64,000 nucleotides of DNA from Branchiostoma floridae (lineage: Eukaryota > Chordata > Leptocardii > Amphioxiformes > Branchiostomatidae), in the NCBI RefSeq assembly GCF_000003815.2, contig NC_049987.1:11335049-11399048 (forward strand). The letters run 5' to 3'. The position numbers were made by a program, and so were the translations under genes. The notes below the pieces were generated by a model. It did not search any database and was not told the origin of the DNA. It saw only the letters and a list, made by a program, of their open reading frames with translations. Below, piece after piece: positions 52,957-64,000 of this stretch. Numbering within the stretch: the stretch's first letter is position 1; each line of letters starts with the position of its first letter.

Positions 52957-55317
52957 ATGTCCTCTCAAGGTGAAGATAGAGCGCTGATATTCCGCCTGTC
53001 CGATAACGTGCCAGAGGTGGTCCGACAGGTTCTCCTGGAGCGCTCGTGGCAGGAGTGGGACGAAGACTTACACGAGGAGTACGACTGGAATCTACACTGG
53101 CGTACCACAAGGTTCCGGGTCTCCGACTATAACCAGACAATGTCGTGGCAACGGCTCAACCACTACCCAAAGACGGACGCCATCACCAAGAAGGATTGTC
53201 TTGCCCGGAACCTGCGGCGAATGAGAGGAGTGTTTGGCCCCACCGTGTACAGCTTTAGTCCACAAGCGTTCAACCTTCCTAACGACTACACAAAGTTTGT
53301 AGCAGAGTACACAAAACTGAAGCAAGCAGAACCCGATAAACCGCACTTCTGGATATGTAAACCTGCGGACATGTCTCGCGGACGTGGAATCTTCATCTTC
53401 CGTGATCTAGGGGAGCTGACGTATGACTGTCAAGCTGTCGTGCAGAGATACATGACAAACCCACTGCTTATATCTGGTTACAAGTTCGACCTCCGTATCT
53501 ACGTCTGCGTCCCAAGTTTCCATCCCTTGACAGTGTACATCTACCAGGAGGGTATTGTTCGCTTTAGTACAGAGAAGTTCGACCTGTCCACCATTGACAA
53601 TGTCTTCTCCCATCTCACCAACACAAGCATCAACAAGTTCAGTCCTTCCTACTCCACAGACAAGGAGCGCGTTGGGCCGGGGTGCAAGTGGACCTTGTCG
53701 CAGCTGCGGACCTATTTCCACCAATCCAACCTTGACGACCGAATGCTGTGGCAGCGGATCAGCAATATCGTGACCTTGACCCTGTTGTGTCAGGTGCCGA
53801 CTGTTCCGAAGGCTCCGTACTGCTGCGAGTTGTTTGGGTTTGACATACTGATCGATGAGAACATGAAGCCGTGGCTGCTGGAGGTCAACTTCAGCCCTGC
53901 CCTGAGCGTGGACTGCCAGGCTGACTTGCTTGTTAAGAAACCCATGCTGCACGACTTTGTCGAAATCATGAACTTTAAGGAGTCGGACTGTGAACGGGGA
54001 GGCCAGGAGTTCCGTGCTAGTAAAATCAACGCGTCATACAGTGCCACCTCACCTCGATACAGTAGGACTCTTAGACGTAGGAGTAGCTTTAATTCTAAGC
54101 CTTCACCAAGGGGAAGCATGCTTTCAACAGGGAATGGGAAAGGTTTGAAGCAGGGATCGTCCCGCACCAGTCCGACGTTGCCGCCTCTGTCACCGCGCCG
54201 TGGCTCCACCACCAGCCTGGGGAGCAGTACCAGCAGTCAGAGTCCCAGCCTCAGCGGAGATGATGCAGCTGGGGAGGAGGAGGGAGACGGTTTCCATGGA
54301 GACAGCAACCATGGTGAAGGGGAGGACGAGAGTCGTCTAGAACCCATCAAGGAGGGACATAGAACTGATTACACCTCCCCGAGGACAACGCCGGTTCAGA
54401 ACCTGAGTCGGAGGTTGTCGCTTCCCGAGGTTCAAAGTCAAACTCCTGGTCAGAGGAGGAAGTTATCGTTCCAAGTAAGGAGGGAGAAAAGCAAGAGCCA
54501 TAAAATCACTACAGCAGCTGCCGCTCGCAGGGCACAGATGATAGAGGAGCAACGAATCAAAACTAAGTCTGCACCAACCACAGACCAGCTGACCAATCAC
54601 AGCAGTGCCTCTCCTAAGTCAGCCAACCAGCAGGCAGTTTCAAATGAGGAACAGGGCAGTGCATCAACCAATGATGACAAGTCTTCTGATAAAGAAGAAA
54701 ATGAAAATAGAGAAGAGAGCAATGCAGGAAACAAAGATGTCTGTACTGAAGAAGATATCTCAACACCGACAAACAATAATAACTCTACCCAAGCAAGGGT
54801 ATCAACTAGTAAACCTAAAGAGGTGCAGACCCCAAGGAGAAGATACTCCTATCCCTTAAACCGACAATCCAACCCATCTGCTCAGGTGGGAAACCCAGGA
54901 GTGAACAGAACTGAGACCAGTAGGAGGGTCAGTGTGTCCGGTACCCCCACATCCATGACAAGCAGCAGGCCACGCAGGCCGCTGTACCAGAGAACTACCA
55001 ATCCCACTCAGGACTCCGACAACAAGAGCAGGGCTCAGGGCCCGCTGCCCCGGGTAGGAGATTTCATTCTCACGTATCCGTTCAACGAGGCCACGAAGAA
55101 GGCGTCGTGGCCGAACGTGGACCAGCGCTCCATCATCCGTGAGCTGCAGAGGCAGCTGAGACAGACGCTGAAACACGTGCAGACCTGCAAGACTCAGCGC
55201 ACCACGCAGGACATCATCACCGGGGGTAACATGATGACCAGCATCTATGGGCAGGGCCAGGTGGAGGACAGCGTGAGGTGGGGCCCTGTTGCCTTGACAA
55301 CCATGGGTCATGGATAA
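52957..55317 (+). CDS. TTLL2: Tubulin polyglutamylase, TTLL2-like
   Basis: ATP-dependent ligase of the tubulin-tyrosine-ligase-like family, expected to add glutamate side chains to axonemal or cytoplasmic tubulin. One uninterrupted 786-codon frame. An in-frame TAA at 52945 sits four codons before the ATG and fixes the start. The TTL domain covers about residues 10-345: FWICKPADMSRGRGIFIF (131-148, nucleotide binding), KFDLRIYVCV (176-185), HLTNTSINK (219-227), ELFGFDILID (291-300) and PWLLEVNFSPAL (305-316, acidic and Asn metal ligands). The similarity to vertebrate TTLL2 covers the whole domain, including VFRLxxxxPEVV-like and DWNLxWR-like segments. The rest is Ser/Thr/Glu-rich and probably disordered, with a conserved-looking GDFILTYPFNEAT tail near 705. 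The intronless frame suggests an old retrocopy or intron loss, but the UTRs are spliced. Confidence 0.95.
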   Translation: MSSQGEDRALIFRLSDNVPEVVRQVLLERSWQEWDEDLHEEYDWNLHWRTTRFRVSDYNQTMSWQRLNHYPKTDAITKKDCLARNLRRMRGVFGPTVYSFSPQAFNLPNDYTKFVAEYTKLKQAEPDKPHFWICKPADMSRGRGIFIFRDLGELTYDCQAVVQRYMTNPLLISGYKFDLRIYVCVPSFHPLTVYIYQEGIVRFSTEKFDLSTIDNVFSHLTNTSINKFSPSYSTDKERVGPGCKWTLSQLRTYFHQSNLDDRMLWQRISNIVTLTLLCQVPTVPKAPYCCELFGFDILIDENMKPWLLEVNFSPALSVDCQADLLVKKPMLHDFVEIMNFKESDCERGGQEFRASKINASYSATSPRYSRTLRRRSSFNSKPSPRGSMLSTGNGKGLKQGSSRTSPTLPPLSPRRGSTTSLGSSTSSQSPSLSGDDAAGEEEGDGFHGDSNHGEGEDESRLEPIKEGHRTDYTSPRTTPVQNLSRRLSLPEVQSQTPGQRRKLSFQVRREKSKSHKITTAAAARRAQMIEEQRIKTKSAPTTDQLTNHSSASPKSANQQAVSNEEQGSASTNDDKSSDKEENENREESNAGNKDVCTEEDISTPTNNNNSTQARVSTSKPKEVQTPRRRYSYPLNRQSNPSAQVGNPGVNRTETSRRVSVSGTPTSMTSSRPRRPLYQRTTNPTQDSDNKSRAQGPLPRVGDFILTYPFNEATKKASWPNVDQRSIIRELQRQLRQTLKHVQTCKTQRTTQDIITGGNMMTSIYGQGQVEDSVRWGPVALTTMGHG

Positions 55318-58300
55318 ACTGCAGGTAAGATGCCGACACCACAAGTATGCTCCGTAAATAGTTTCATCAGGTTGGTAGATCAATTGAACAAAGTCTTCTT
55401 CGTTACACAACCTTCTTTTAATTCTTCCGTAAACGTTTTGACGACAATCCATTACCTTCATCAGTTGCTTTCATCAGTACTTCATTTTGTAGAAAGAATT
55501 AAAGGGAGGTTGTGTAACGGAAAAGACTTTGTTCAAACCACAAGTATGCTGTTTTGTGCTGCATTCCCGCAAAGCACTAAGATACACACCTTAGTCTGGG
55601 TACATTCAAGTTGCCATGGGGAGACTGTGGCAAAGTGGTGCTGCTTTCTTACAGATTTGTACTGATTTGTATAGCTTAGTGGATAGCTTAGTAGGTGTCA
55701 GTGAGATTGGGACCTCCTAAGAGAGACATACTATTCGGTAATGCTCGTTTTTTGTGTCATTGTTAAAACTCATCCTCTATAGTGTTGAAACCATGGCAAA
55801 AATCTCTTAAACCACCTGACCTTCTACAAAACATACCAGAGCATGACACCTGGCAGCTCATTTAGTGCAAGTTGAGTGCTTTCACATAGCATAACACACT
55901 GCTCACAGATAAAAAGGACATGTAATCATCTGGGAAGTACCTTTGTGGCATTCTGAGCTGATAACATTCCAACTATTCAATGGCTGCTCAATAATCAATT
56001 AAGTAGGTCAGTGTTTTAAATGTCGTTAGAAATCAAAAGACATATTTTTACTAATTGCCTGACATCTGATTCAGTAATTCAACATTTATTATCATTCCTC
56101 AAAAGTACATAGGCAGGGGGAGCTATACAAGCCTCCCTGAATTGGGTACAATATGTACAATAAGTTTGCTAAACAATCATAGTCAAAACGTTAAAACATA
56201 CACGCTATGTGCTATGCAGCATTGTTATACAGTCTGAGGGCACAGTGCACGAAAGACTGCTTCAGTCTTTTCGTTCTGGCAAATGGCACTGAGATGTGCT
56301 GACTGTTTCTTAGTGTCCTTCCAGTAGCTGACAGTCTCTGGGCAGGCACCAGGTCGTGTAGAGGGTGTTCAGGGTGCAGCATTGCCTTGAACAGGGAAAC
56401 AGCAGGAAATTACAAGGAAATGTTCACATTTATATATAGGCATTGTTACAAAGTAAACATACATCTAACAAGAACACAAAGTTCTTCATCTCTGCTACCA
56501 GCCTGATTTTTGCATCCCTTTTAATGCACCTTAAAAACTGAGTTAGTCATATCTTTTGTTGTTGTGATAGGCCCCTCTTCTATTCAGCCTGTGTGGATAT
56601 AACCAGTTAAGTCTCCTGAAGGTAAAGGAAGGATTTACATGCTAAACAGGCTTTCTGCCCCAGTCTTTCCAATGCATAGGTTCCATGCGTTTTAGTAGTA
56701 GACTACTTGTTTTCATCCAACATGACCCAAACAAAATCCCAATTTTAAGGTCACTAGTTTTTGCCTCAGTGGGAGGCTAGCGTTGTTGCTCCAGTTCAGC
56801 TGTTGTATTTATAGCATATAAAGCAAGAACAACATTGTGCTCTTTCATCTACTACTGGGGCTATTTAAGCTTACCCACTGAATCGTAATATGCATTTAAT
56901 TTTTGGGGTCCTCCTTTTGAAGGACATTTTTCTGCTCTCTGTTTGATTAAGAGACAGTAGATACAGCATAGAATATGTAGAATTTATGCCCAACACAACT
57001 TTCAAATCTTCTTTCTACTATTCTTTAAGTCAATGGAAGGTAGTAAATCACATTGCAATGCCTTGAAAATGTTGACATTTGAAACCCACGTCATTGACCT
57101 GAAATCTCTGATTGTCTAAATCCCCATTTTTTTAAACCAACGAATCTAGGTTACCCCACGGATTAAGGTGAACTAGTGTTTTGTCAATTGTCATTGTAAT
57201 TATGTTATATTTATTGTAAAGCTACTAACACATATCTGATCTTTGAATTTTCCTTTTTTTTCAGGTTTTTTCACTTTGAGTACAAGTTTCAAGGTTAACT
57301 TGGAGAAGATGGTTACCAGGGTAATGTGTTTCCATGACAATATACCTTGCAATAACAATACCAAGCTGCTGCTGAGGAGGAAGATGGAATAAGTTCATGT
57401 ACAATACAAGACATGAGTTTCAGTGCTATATTTTGTAGCTGACTCATATGAAAAGTACTTTTCATGGCATTTAGGCAAGGATAAGTTCATCACAATACGT
57501 CCTTAATGTGTGTATATATCGTAATGATTATAGAGTTTGCTGCCAAGGGACATGTTGACATTCACGTTTGAAAGTTTCGCAACATTTGTGCCTTGTGTGG
57601 CAGGGGTTAAAATGATTTGGGTTGTTAACCAGAGAATTGCAGAACTGATGTTTTATACAGCTGGGCAGCTGTATTCATGTGAAGTCAGCACCTGTTTCAG
57701 GTGTCTCTGATGTACATGAACAAGCATTGACAAAATTGTTGTGACTGACAATCCGTCCAGAAATACTGCTCTGTAAGAAGGTTTTAGTGTGTTTCACTTT
57801 AAATACTCATGTTTTACATAATATGTTAAAATTCCCATAAATTAATTAATGATATTGATATTGCTGGCAGGGTTTGTAGAGGGGTTGTAACTTATGGAAG
57901 ATACTAAAATTCTATGTTTTGGCAAGGGTTTTTCAATCTTAAAGGGAAAATTCTGATATGGCAAATATGTTCAGTCTTTCATGCTGAATTTAAAGATATA
58001 TGATTGTGTGTTGAAGTGTTCACTGTATGAAATATAATATTATATAAACATTTGAAGTCTTACCATATAAAAAAAGGTACATGTAGTTTACTGGTTATGC
58101 AGCACTTTGATACACATGAGCTAATGTGAAAAACAAAGCATTGTTGGTGAAATTGCAGTTGCCTGCATGTCTACAATGGGAAGGGGAGAATGACAATATT
58201 TGGTCTTTTTTTAATGCCGTAAAGATGCAATTTTGATGTACATGTAATATCCATTCACAAGGCATGTTAGCAGCTCTAAAGAAGACCACTATGATAAACA

Positions 58301-58826
58301 CACTATATGCATTTTCTGAATGTTCTTGGTTCGTGTAACCATTGTTCTTGTGAACACAGTGCCCAGTAAGCTATTGGTGCAGTGTTGGATTTTCTGCCAA
58401 TTTGAAAATTGTTAGTGTGAAGCTTTTACTATTAATTAAAACTTGCAGTTTTGAATTTCCATCATAATATTGACGTATGGTTAAAAGGTTCATTACTGAA
58501 CATAATATGTGAATCCGTCCAGTGCTTCAAAATAATAATTTAGTTTTCGGTATTAGAAATGAGGCCAAAAAGTTACTCTTTTTTCAAATCATTTTTGAAC
58601 AGATTTTACTGAATTATTTTTGTATAGACTATATAAAAGAGTAACCAAAGACTTGTGTAGGTCAATTTTCTACTTGTTGGCTCTGTGTGTGCTTTGGTCA
58701 AATGCATATTGGTCAATTTCTGTATGGCTCTAACTAAGGACCTTGCTTGCTGTGATTTAACATACTAGCTATGCAATGCTAATGTCCTTGTCATTGTTGA
58801 AATAAAACATAACTCACTGTGAAGGA
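55318..58826 (+). other. TTLL2 3' UTR with intron and poly(A) signal
   Basis: Nine nucleotides after the TAA, CTGCAG|GTAAGA gives a strong donor (intron from 55327). TTTTTTTTCAG at about 57254-57264 is a strong acceptor. AATAAA at 58801-58806 is a plausible polyadenylation signal. The intron is too close to the stop to be expected to trigger nonsense-mediated decay. Within this stretch I see only repeat material (hairpin at 55384-55536) and AT-rich DNA. Confidence 0.55.
55384..55536. repeat. Inverted repeat in TTLL2 3' UTR intron
   Basis: Left arm 55384-55427 (TTGAACAAAGTCTTCTTCG and onward) pairs with right arm 55493-55536 (ending GACTTTGTTCAA), about 44-bp arms with a few mismatches and a 65-nt loop. 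Just upstream, AATAGTTTCATCAGGTTGG (55358-55377) recurs at 24137-24156 in YARS intron 1, indicating a dispersed repeat. Confidence 0.8.
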
Positions 58827-60370
58827 CCATATATTCTTGCTGGCTTTGTGTTGTCTTTTCACTTGATGTAAGAGAAGTGGATATGATTTGATATAGCTGG
58901 TAGCCGAAGTTCGTAAATTATAATAGAAATAATCCATGAGCTTTGGAATGATTCAAAACTTATTGGAGGATGTAAAGAACTAAGGGCAGTCAACATTGAA
59001 AAACACAAACGTCTAGTAAATAAAGTGATACAAATAGTTTTTATAATCTATTGCGTACATTTGAATTTATGATCGTATTGAATTGGCTATTTTATTAACT
59101 GTTCACTGCAAAAAAATGTGCTTAAGCGACACTGGGAGTTGGATGTAAATACTAACCTTCGATGGGAAAACGCTATTCGTGACGTCAGATATAGAACCTG
59201 TCAAACAAAGATCAATCCAGGGGCATTATTTGCCCATTCACATATGTCGAAATCCGCGAGTTAGAAATCGCTCGGTTTTATATAGCGAGATAAAGTCGTA
59301 TTTCTCACTTTAGAACTTATGTAATGTATAAATATGAATTTAGATGGTGTCCAATTAGGCTAGCTCTCTTGGGGTTTACAATCTGTACTTAATAGATGTG
59401 CAAATATTGGTTTTGCCAGACTAGTTACATTACGTGTCCATGTCGTTGTCATTCTCGTGAATTTCCTATATATAGGTAGACTGGTAGGGACATGGGGAGT
59501 GAGATACCTTCAGTACCCATGTTAACAGCCTAGTGACCATGATATTTAAGCCATAGAACTAGCCATCCAGACTGGTTAGTAATATATGTCAGAAATAAAT
59601 CGCCTAGCTGCTGTTGTTCCAAGAAACTGATGGACAACATACTCAAACAGTTGGTGCATTTGCAATAATTAGGACTCAACGAGTTTTATTTGTGCTTCAT
59701 TTTATTTCACAGCAAGAAAAACAAAAATCAAGTTTGTCAGCAGTTTCGACATTCTAAATAGCCACAGCCAATCAGTTGCACAAAAATATGGTTACTAGCA
59801 CATACTCCTTTGTAACACAATTTATATATTGCAAATTCCAGTGATACGGCTATTTTACAAGCTAACCATTTCACAAAATGTGTGGCGTTTGGATGGACGT
59901 TTCATCAAGCACGGTGCAGTGCCTCGAGCTCCAAGGCAACTATATCTATAATCTTAAAGCAAAAAGGCCTGGTATAATTTCATGCTCATTTTCAAAGATC
60001 TATCACTAGCACGAAAACTAATATTTCAGTTTAGTTTCAGAGATACGTACAAAGCCATTAAAGGCAGAGAAATATTTCAGCAGATTTTAAGATTGGTTAA
60101 AGGTAACTTAAACACAAATATGACCTTTCCGTAGGGTTTCGGCATTCGTAAATATACCTTATATGCCATGTTACTTTATGTTAACTTAACATTGATTGAT
60201 TGATACATGTATTGGAGTATGCAGAATAAAAGCGTTTTTCGTGAAGTGTATATATATTCCCAAAACGTGACATAAGCTTGAATCGTCCACGAAACTCTTA
60301 CTGAAGATCTTAAGATTGGACAGGAGGAGGATCACCAACGTCCATGAGACCTTGATTAACGACCAGATGA
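58827..60370. other. Convergent intergenic region between TTLL2 and the discoidin gene
   Basis: No exon seen. Minus-strand AATAAA hexamers at 59690-59685 and 59706-59701 could end the discoidin transcript. A 60-bp dispersed block lies at 60033-60092. Confidence 0.4.
60033..60092 (+). repeat. Conserved about 60-bp dispersed block, copy 2
   Basis: Same sequence as 49245-49184 (minus strand) with about 93% identity; see that entry. Here it lies in the presumed 3' flank of the discoidin gene and has no surrounding open frame of note. Confidence 0.7.
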
Positions 60371-63300
60371 TTATGATGATGATATTCCGACACTATAGCA
60401 TCCCAGGACCTCCAGCCTCATGCAGATATGTTGGTGCCAGGTCAGCACCACCACGCGGATGTACCTGGTACTGACTGGCGGGTGAAGGACGTGAAGAACG
60501 GGGGACGTCGTGTCACTGTTACCTGTGAACACCTGGGCCATGGGCAAAAAATAAGATGGCGGGTGAAGAAAGCATAATGGAAACCATGGACTGTTTACAA
60601 TCAAGACGTTTACTTTAATTATTACAAGCATCTATAACTTAAAGGGAATTTTCTAGACTATACTTAGTTTAGTACTTGATTGACTTCGAAAATGGCCACT
60701 GCATGTCTTTGCACCAAAATAAATATACCGATGTGCATTTAACGTTACCACGTCTAGCACTGTTATCTATATGGAAAAGCACCATCCATTTCTTAATTCC
60801 TCTCTTATATATCATTTATTCTTTTATCAATTTTATCTTCACATACATAGATAGAATATTTAGGTAGTACTTGCAACAGAAATCCTTTGTCCCTTAAGTT
60901 ATTTCTAACTTTTACGAAAATAACGTCTGACTCAGTCTACCTTATACGAGCCGTCCCTGTCCTTGCATGTTGTCCAGGATTCTCCGTCTTTGCTGAAGAG
61001 GAGCTTGTATGATGTCACATATTGGGGTGTATGCCCTTGAAGGTCACGACCTCGCGTTATGACTCCAGAAACCCTAGCAAAGCCAAGGTCAACCTAAATC
61101 CAGAACAGTCCTCTTAATACCCCCTTCACATGTAGCGAAAATCAATCGGACGACGAGTCTGCGAGCTCTAAATTACAAGGAGGCATGACTCGCCGTCCGA
61201 TTGATTTTCGCCTAATGTGACGGGGGTATTAATATATCAACATTCAAAAGACTTATACATTGTATTGTTTTATACGGAGACGGCTATTCCAGCCACAATT
61301 TTTACTTTTCTTAAGAATATTACATAAAACATGCAGCTATCTTTAGCCACTAATCAGCTGTGCTTTTGTTACAAATGTAAACATGGGCGTCACGATACCT
61401 TTACCCTTACAATTTCATTGTATTTTGTACTAAACAGTAAATTATCTGCATTTCTAAATGTGTTATTCAATACATACCTGAGTCATTTTAGGTTACAACG
61501 CATTTTTATGTAGACAAAATACACATCAGGCCAACGCCGGAATTTGCGGGGGCTAAACAGAATACGTCATCTTGAATGAGGTAGATAAGATGATATGATA
61601 TTTGTATCTCCATGAAAAATTGAGATATCGTTTTGGGTGCCCCCCTAGCAACTTTCTTTGGAACTGCAGGGGCATTTTGGACAAGCTATAAGAAGAATAA
61701 CACACCAAGGGAGCGACAGACTTCTATGATATTTGTTGTACCTGTATCCACTCGCCAGCATTTTGGTTCCCGGCGCACCAGGCCATATTAACCGCTTGGT
61801 TCAGCCTGCCGTGAGCCTTCTTGCACCTAACATCTACACCTTCAGACGATGCTGTGATGCTGCCGTCCAGGATGTGTCCAGACTCCATCCCCAGCGGGGA
61901 TCGGCAACCTTTCATAATGTTAATTAGGATGTTACGCTTTACTCTATACTTCTATTTTGTACTGTATGTAATAGCTGTTGCCATACATTGTTCTGTGTAC
62001 AATTATTATAAGTTCTCATAAGAGCCATATTCAGAACACACTGTAGAACAATGGCAGGAACATCAGAGCGAAAATTGATTTGACGCAGATGAACGTTACT
62101 ATATATAGCTGCTATTCTTGATAACTACGGAAATCTACGCCTGATAGTAGTCGAGCTACTAGTTATGACGTACGGTCATATTCAACTCCTTCCTTTTATT
62201 TTGCAAACTTCTTTAGCATAGCATACCATACCAAAAGTTCATGAAAAAAATATATCAAGGGTTTCATAAATTGAAAGGACTTACCAGTATCCATACAGCC
62301 CAGGATTTCCACTCGCAGGGATTGACGTCTGTGCCAGGTCTGCACAACGAAGCGGATGTATCTGGTAGAAGCTGGCGGCCGGAGGATGTTAGCTACCTCA
62401 GTGTGCCAGTTCTTGTTCCCTGTGAAAACCTGATTTCAACAACATATCTGTCATTTTGGGGCCCATTCAGAATTCTGTATGTGTTGTTGCACATTTTGCA
62501 GCAGTCGGGTCGCAAACGATACGTTTGGTGCCGAATTCTTCACATATCAGTAGCGACACTTAGCGGCATCATGAATGAGATAGAATCCGTCAGTTTTGCC
62601 CTGAGTAAGATGACAGGCGCTCACCGAAACGTTGGCTGTGTACAGACAATTGGTTAGGTGCAAAGGACTTTGTTACCGATACCTCCTACTGATAAGGACT
62701 TGTAAATGGTAAGCCACAAGGGACTGTACGTCCAGGTACTAAATTTTTGTAACAAAAAAAATCTGTTAATGAAAAATTTACACTTAGCACACTCTTTGCG
62801 CAATAGAATCAGACCAGACATCAGTACCTTATCTGACCCATCAGAGTCCTTGTAGGTTGTCCAGGAGCTTCCGTCCCAGCTGAACTGCAGCTTGTATGAC
62901 TCCACCCACTGGTTATGACCCGCCCTGCCCTCAGTGATAACGCCCTGTACCTTCGCTGCACCGCCCAAGTCAACCTGTACAGGAACATTGGTCACATTCA
63001 ACTTTCTTTTTCTTTTCAGCAATGCAATTAAAAACAAATATGCAAATGTATAAATACATACTTGTAAGATACTGTAAATGCAGAAATGTTCGCGGTGGAT
63101 TAATGTTCGCGGTTTTCGCGGCGGCCGCTTCAACGCGAATTAAAAACCACCGCGAACAATTTTCCATAACAGTAAGAGACTACAGTGCATGGTGCTACCG
63201 CGAAATTAAACCACCGCGAAAAGTCCATTTTCCCGCTATCGCGAAATTAAATCCCCGCGAACTTAGATGCATCTACAGTATCATTTTCATCTTTTTTCAA

Positions 63301-63476
63301 GACCTTCCATACCTGGAGCCACTGGCCTGCGGCATTAACTCCTGTGAGCCAACCTCCATACCCTATGTTTGTGTTGAGCCGGGGGTGTTTGGAATGGGCA
63401 TTGACATAGAATGACGAATATGTGATACTGCTATCCTTTATGTCTCCATTCTCCATCCCCAGTGGCTTTAGACAAC
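60371..63476 (-). CDS. Tandem discoidin (F5/8 type C) domain protein, 3' part
   Basis: Probably a secreted or cell-surface adhesion or ligand-binding protein; the N-terminus lies beyond the exons seen. Exons in transcript order: 63476-63313, 62974-62828, 62429-62285 (domain A) and 61908-61742, 61093-60941, 60532-60371 (domain B, ending in TAA). Each domain starts GC(L/R)xPLGME(N/S)G, continues with the SIT(Y/A)SS strand, then WLQ or WIQ | VDLG at an exon border, SYKL(Q/L)FS.DG.SWTT and VFTGN, and ends TRYIR(F/V)VV.TWH....(R/L)(V/L)E(I/V)LGC. These are the standard discoidin motifs, with the paired terminal cysteines. After domain B only eight residues (YSVGISSS) remain. Exon phases are 1-0-0-1 in both modules. 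Two MITEs lie in introns. The number of upstream domains is unknown. Confidence 0.9.
61118..61228. mobile_element. 111-bp MITE with TTAA target site
   Basis: TACCCCCTTCACATGTAGCG at the left end is mirrored at the right (GTGACGGGGGTA), with a further perfectly paired CGAAAATCAATCGGACG inside. TTAA flanks both ends (61114-61117, 61229-61232). TTAA targeting is the piggyBac hallmark. Most of the element is its own inverted repeat, so it is a foldback MITE. It lies in the intron between discoidin exons 61908-61742 and 61093-60941. Confidence 0.8.
63072..63278. mobile_element. 207-bp CGCG-rich MITE with TA duplication
   Basis: Left end CTGTAAATGCAGAAATGTTC and right end (reverse complement CTGTAGATGCATCTAAGTTC) form inverted repeats. 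TA flanks both sides (63070-63071, 63279-63280). The interior repeats TTCGCGG/CCGCGAA about nine times, unusually CpG-rich against its AT-rich surroundings. It lies in the discoidin intron between 63313 and 62974. Confidence 0.8.
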
Positions 63477-64000
63477 CTTAGGATGAAGAACAACAGTCAG
63501 TACATGTGAATAATTTAAACATTTTTACTCTTAATGATAAAGCTTCGATAGTCCCAAAGCCTCTGATAAAATCTTCTAATTCTTAAGCAAGAAACGGCGT
63601 TATTACGACATGCATTTACTAAGTACGCTTTCTTTGTTTCAATCATCAAAGTCATGAATATGTATTAGTATTTCATCTCTCTCCAGTAGTTTTCCTGACA
63701 CTATCTTCACTGTGCGCTCATTGGTTGATCCTGAATCACATGATTCTCACAACCATATAAGTACAAGGGATGATCACCCTACTGCCTCTTGTTGGATTCA
63801 TCCGCAACGCCGAGGTCGCCTGGCGATGGACGACCAGGTCTCCGCCGCTTGCGGTTCCACGACCACGTTTCTCGCCGCCGGGCGGGTTTTGTGCCGGAGG
63901 AGCACACAGTGTTGCAGCCTAGACTCCGGATTACCAGTGGGAGGAAGACAACTTCGGAGGTTCGGCTGTGCAGCAAAGATTTGCCGCTATTGAATGTATG
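63477..64000. other. Upstream of the first visible discoidin exon; unassigned
   Basis: Presumed intron of the discoidin gene. 63779-63993 is GC-richer than its surroundings and open on both strands (93 codons plus, 65 codons minus), but I recognise no domain and no convincing splice sites. It may be an exon or a repeat continuing past the window edge. Confidence 0.3.

Noticed and set aside
53407-53952. 181-codon antisense open frame (and others at 53790-54212, 54856-55461)
   Set aside because: They are antisense shadows of the GC-rich TTLL2 coding exon.

Overview
The window is animal nuclear DNA. It has spliced genes with GT-AG introns, metazoan gene families, many short DNA transposons, two assembly gaps (runs of N), and no operons or bacterial-type genes. 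Gene content, intron-rich structure and the dense mix of MITEs, SINEs and non-LTR relics fit a cephalochordate (amphioxus, Branchiostoma-like). That identification is inference; another marine deuterostome or invertebrate is not excluded.

Layout. 1-11 kb: no convincing host gene; transposon debris (a hAT-type MITE, a reverse-transcriptase relic, a pogo-type MITE, hairpins). 11.4-15.3 kb (+): a Shaker-like voltage-gated K+ channel. 16.7-25.2 kb (-): a complete 13-exon tyrosyl-tRNA synthetase, convergent with the channel. 26.7-32.6 kb (+): a complete AGPAT3/4-like lysophosphatidic acid acyltransferase, divergent from YARS, with two alternative copies of the exon that carries the catalytic histidine. 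34.5-34.8 kb: a minisatellite. 35.3-36.9 kb (-): an unrecognised three-exon membrane protein with repeated tryptophan motifs. 37-52 kb: gene-poor, with a SINE, a non-LTR fragment, a Harbinger-type MITE, two unrelated satellite arrays (141-bp and about 115-bp units) and a second hAT-type MITE. 53-55.3 kb (+): an intronless TTLL2-like tubulin polyglutamylase reading frame, with a spliced 5' leader holding a chain of uORFs and a probable intron just after the stop. 60.4-63.5 kb (-): the 3' end of a tandem discoidin (F5/8 type C) gene that continues beyond the window.

The genes belong to separate processes (excitability, translation, phospholipid synthesis, ciliary tubulin modification, extracellular adhesion), and nothing suggests they act as one pathway. 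The strongest unusual signals are the mutually exclusive acyltransferase exons, the unassigned membrane protein with a duplicated exon, the two satellite arrays, the uORF chain, and several short transposons whose target-site duplications can be read directly.
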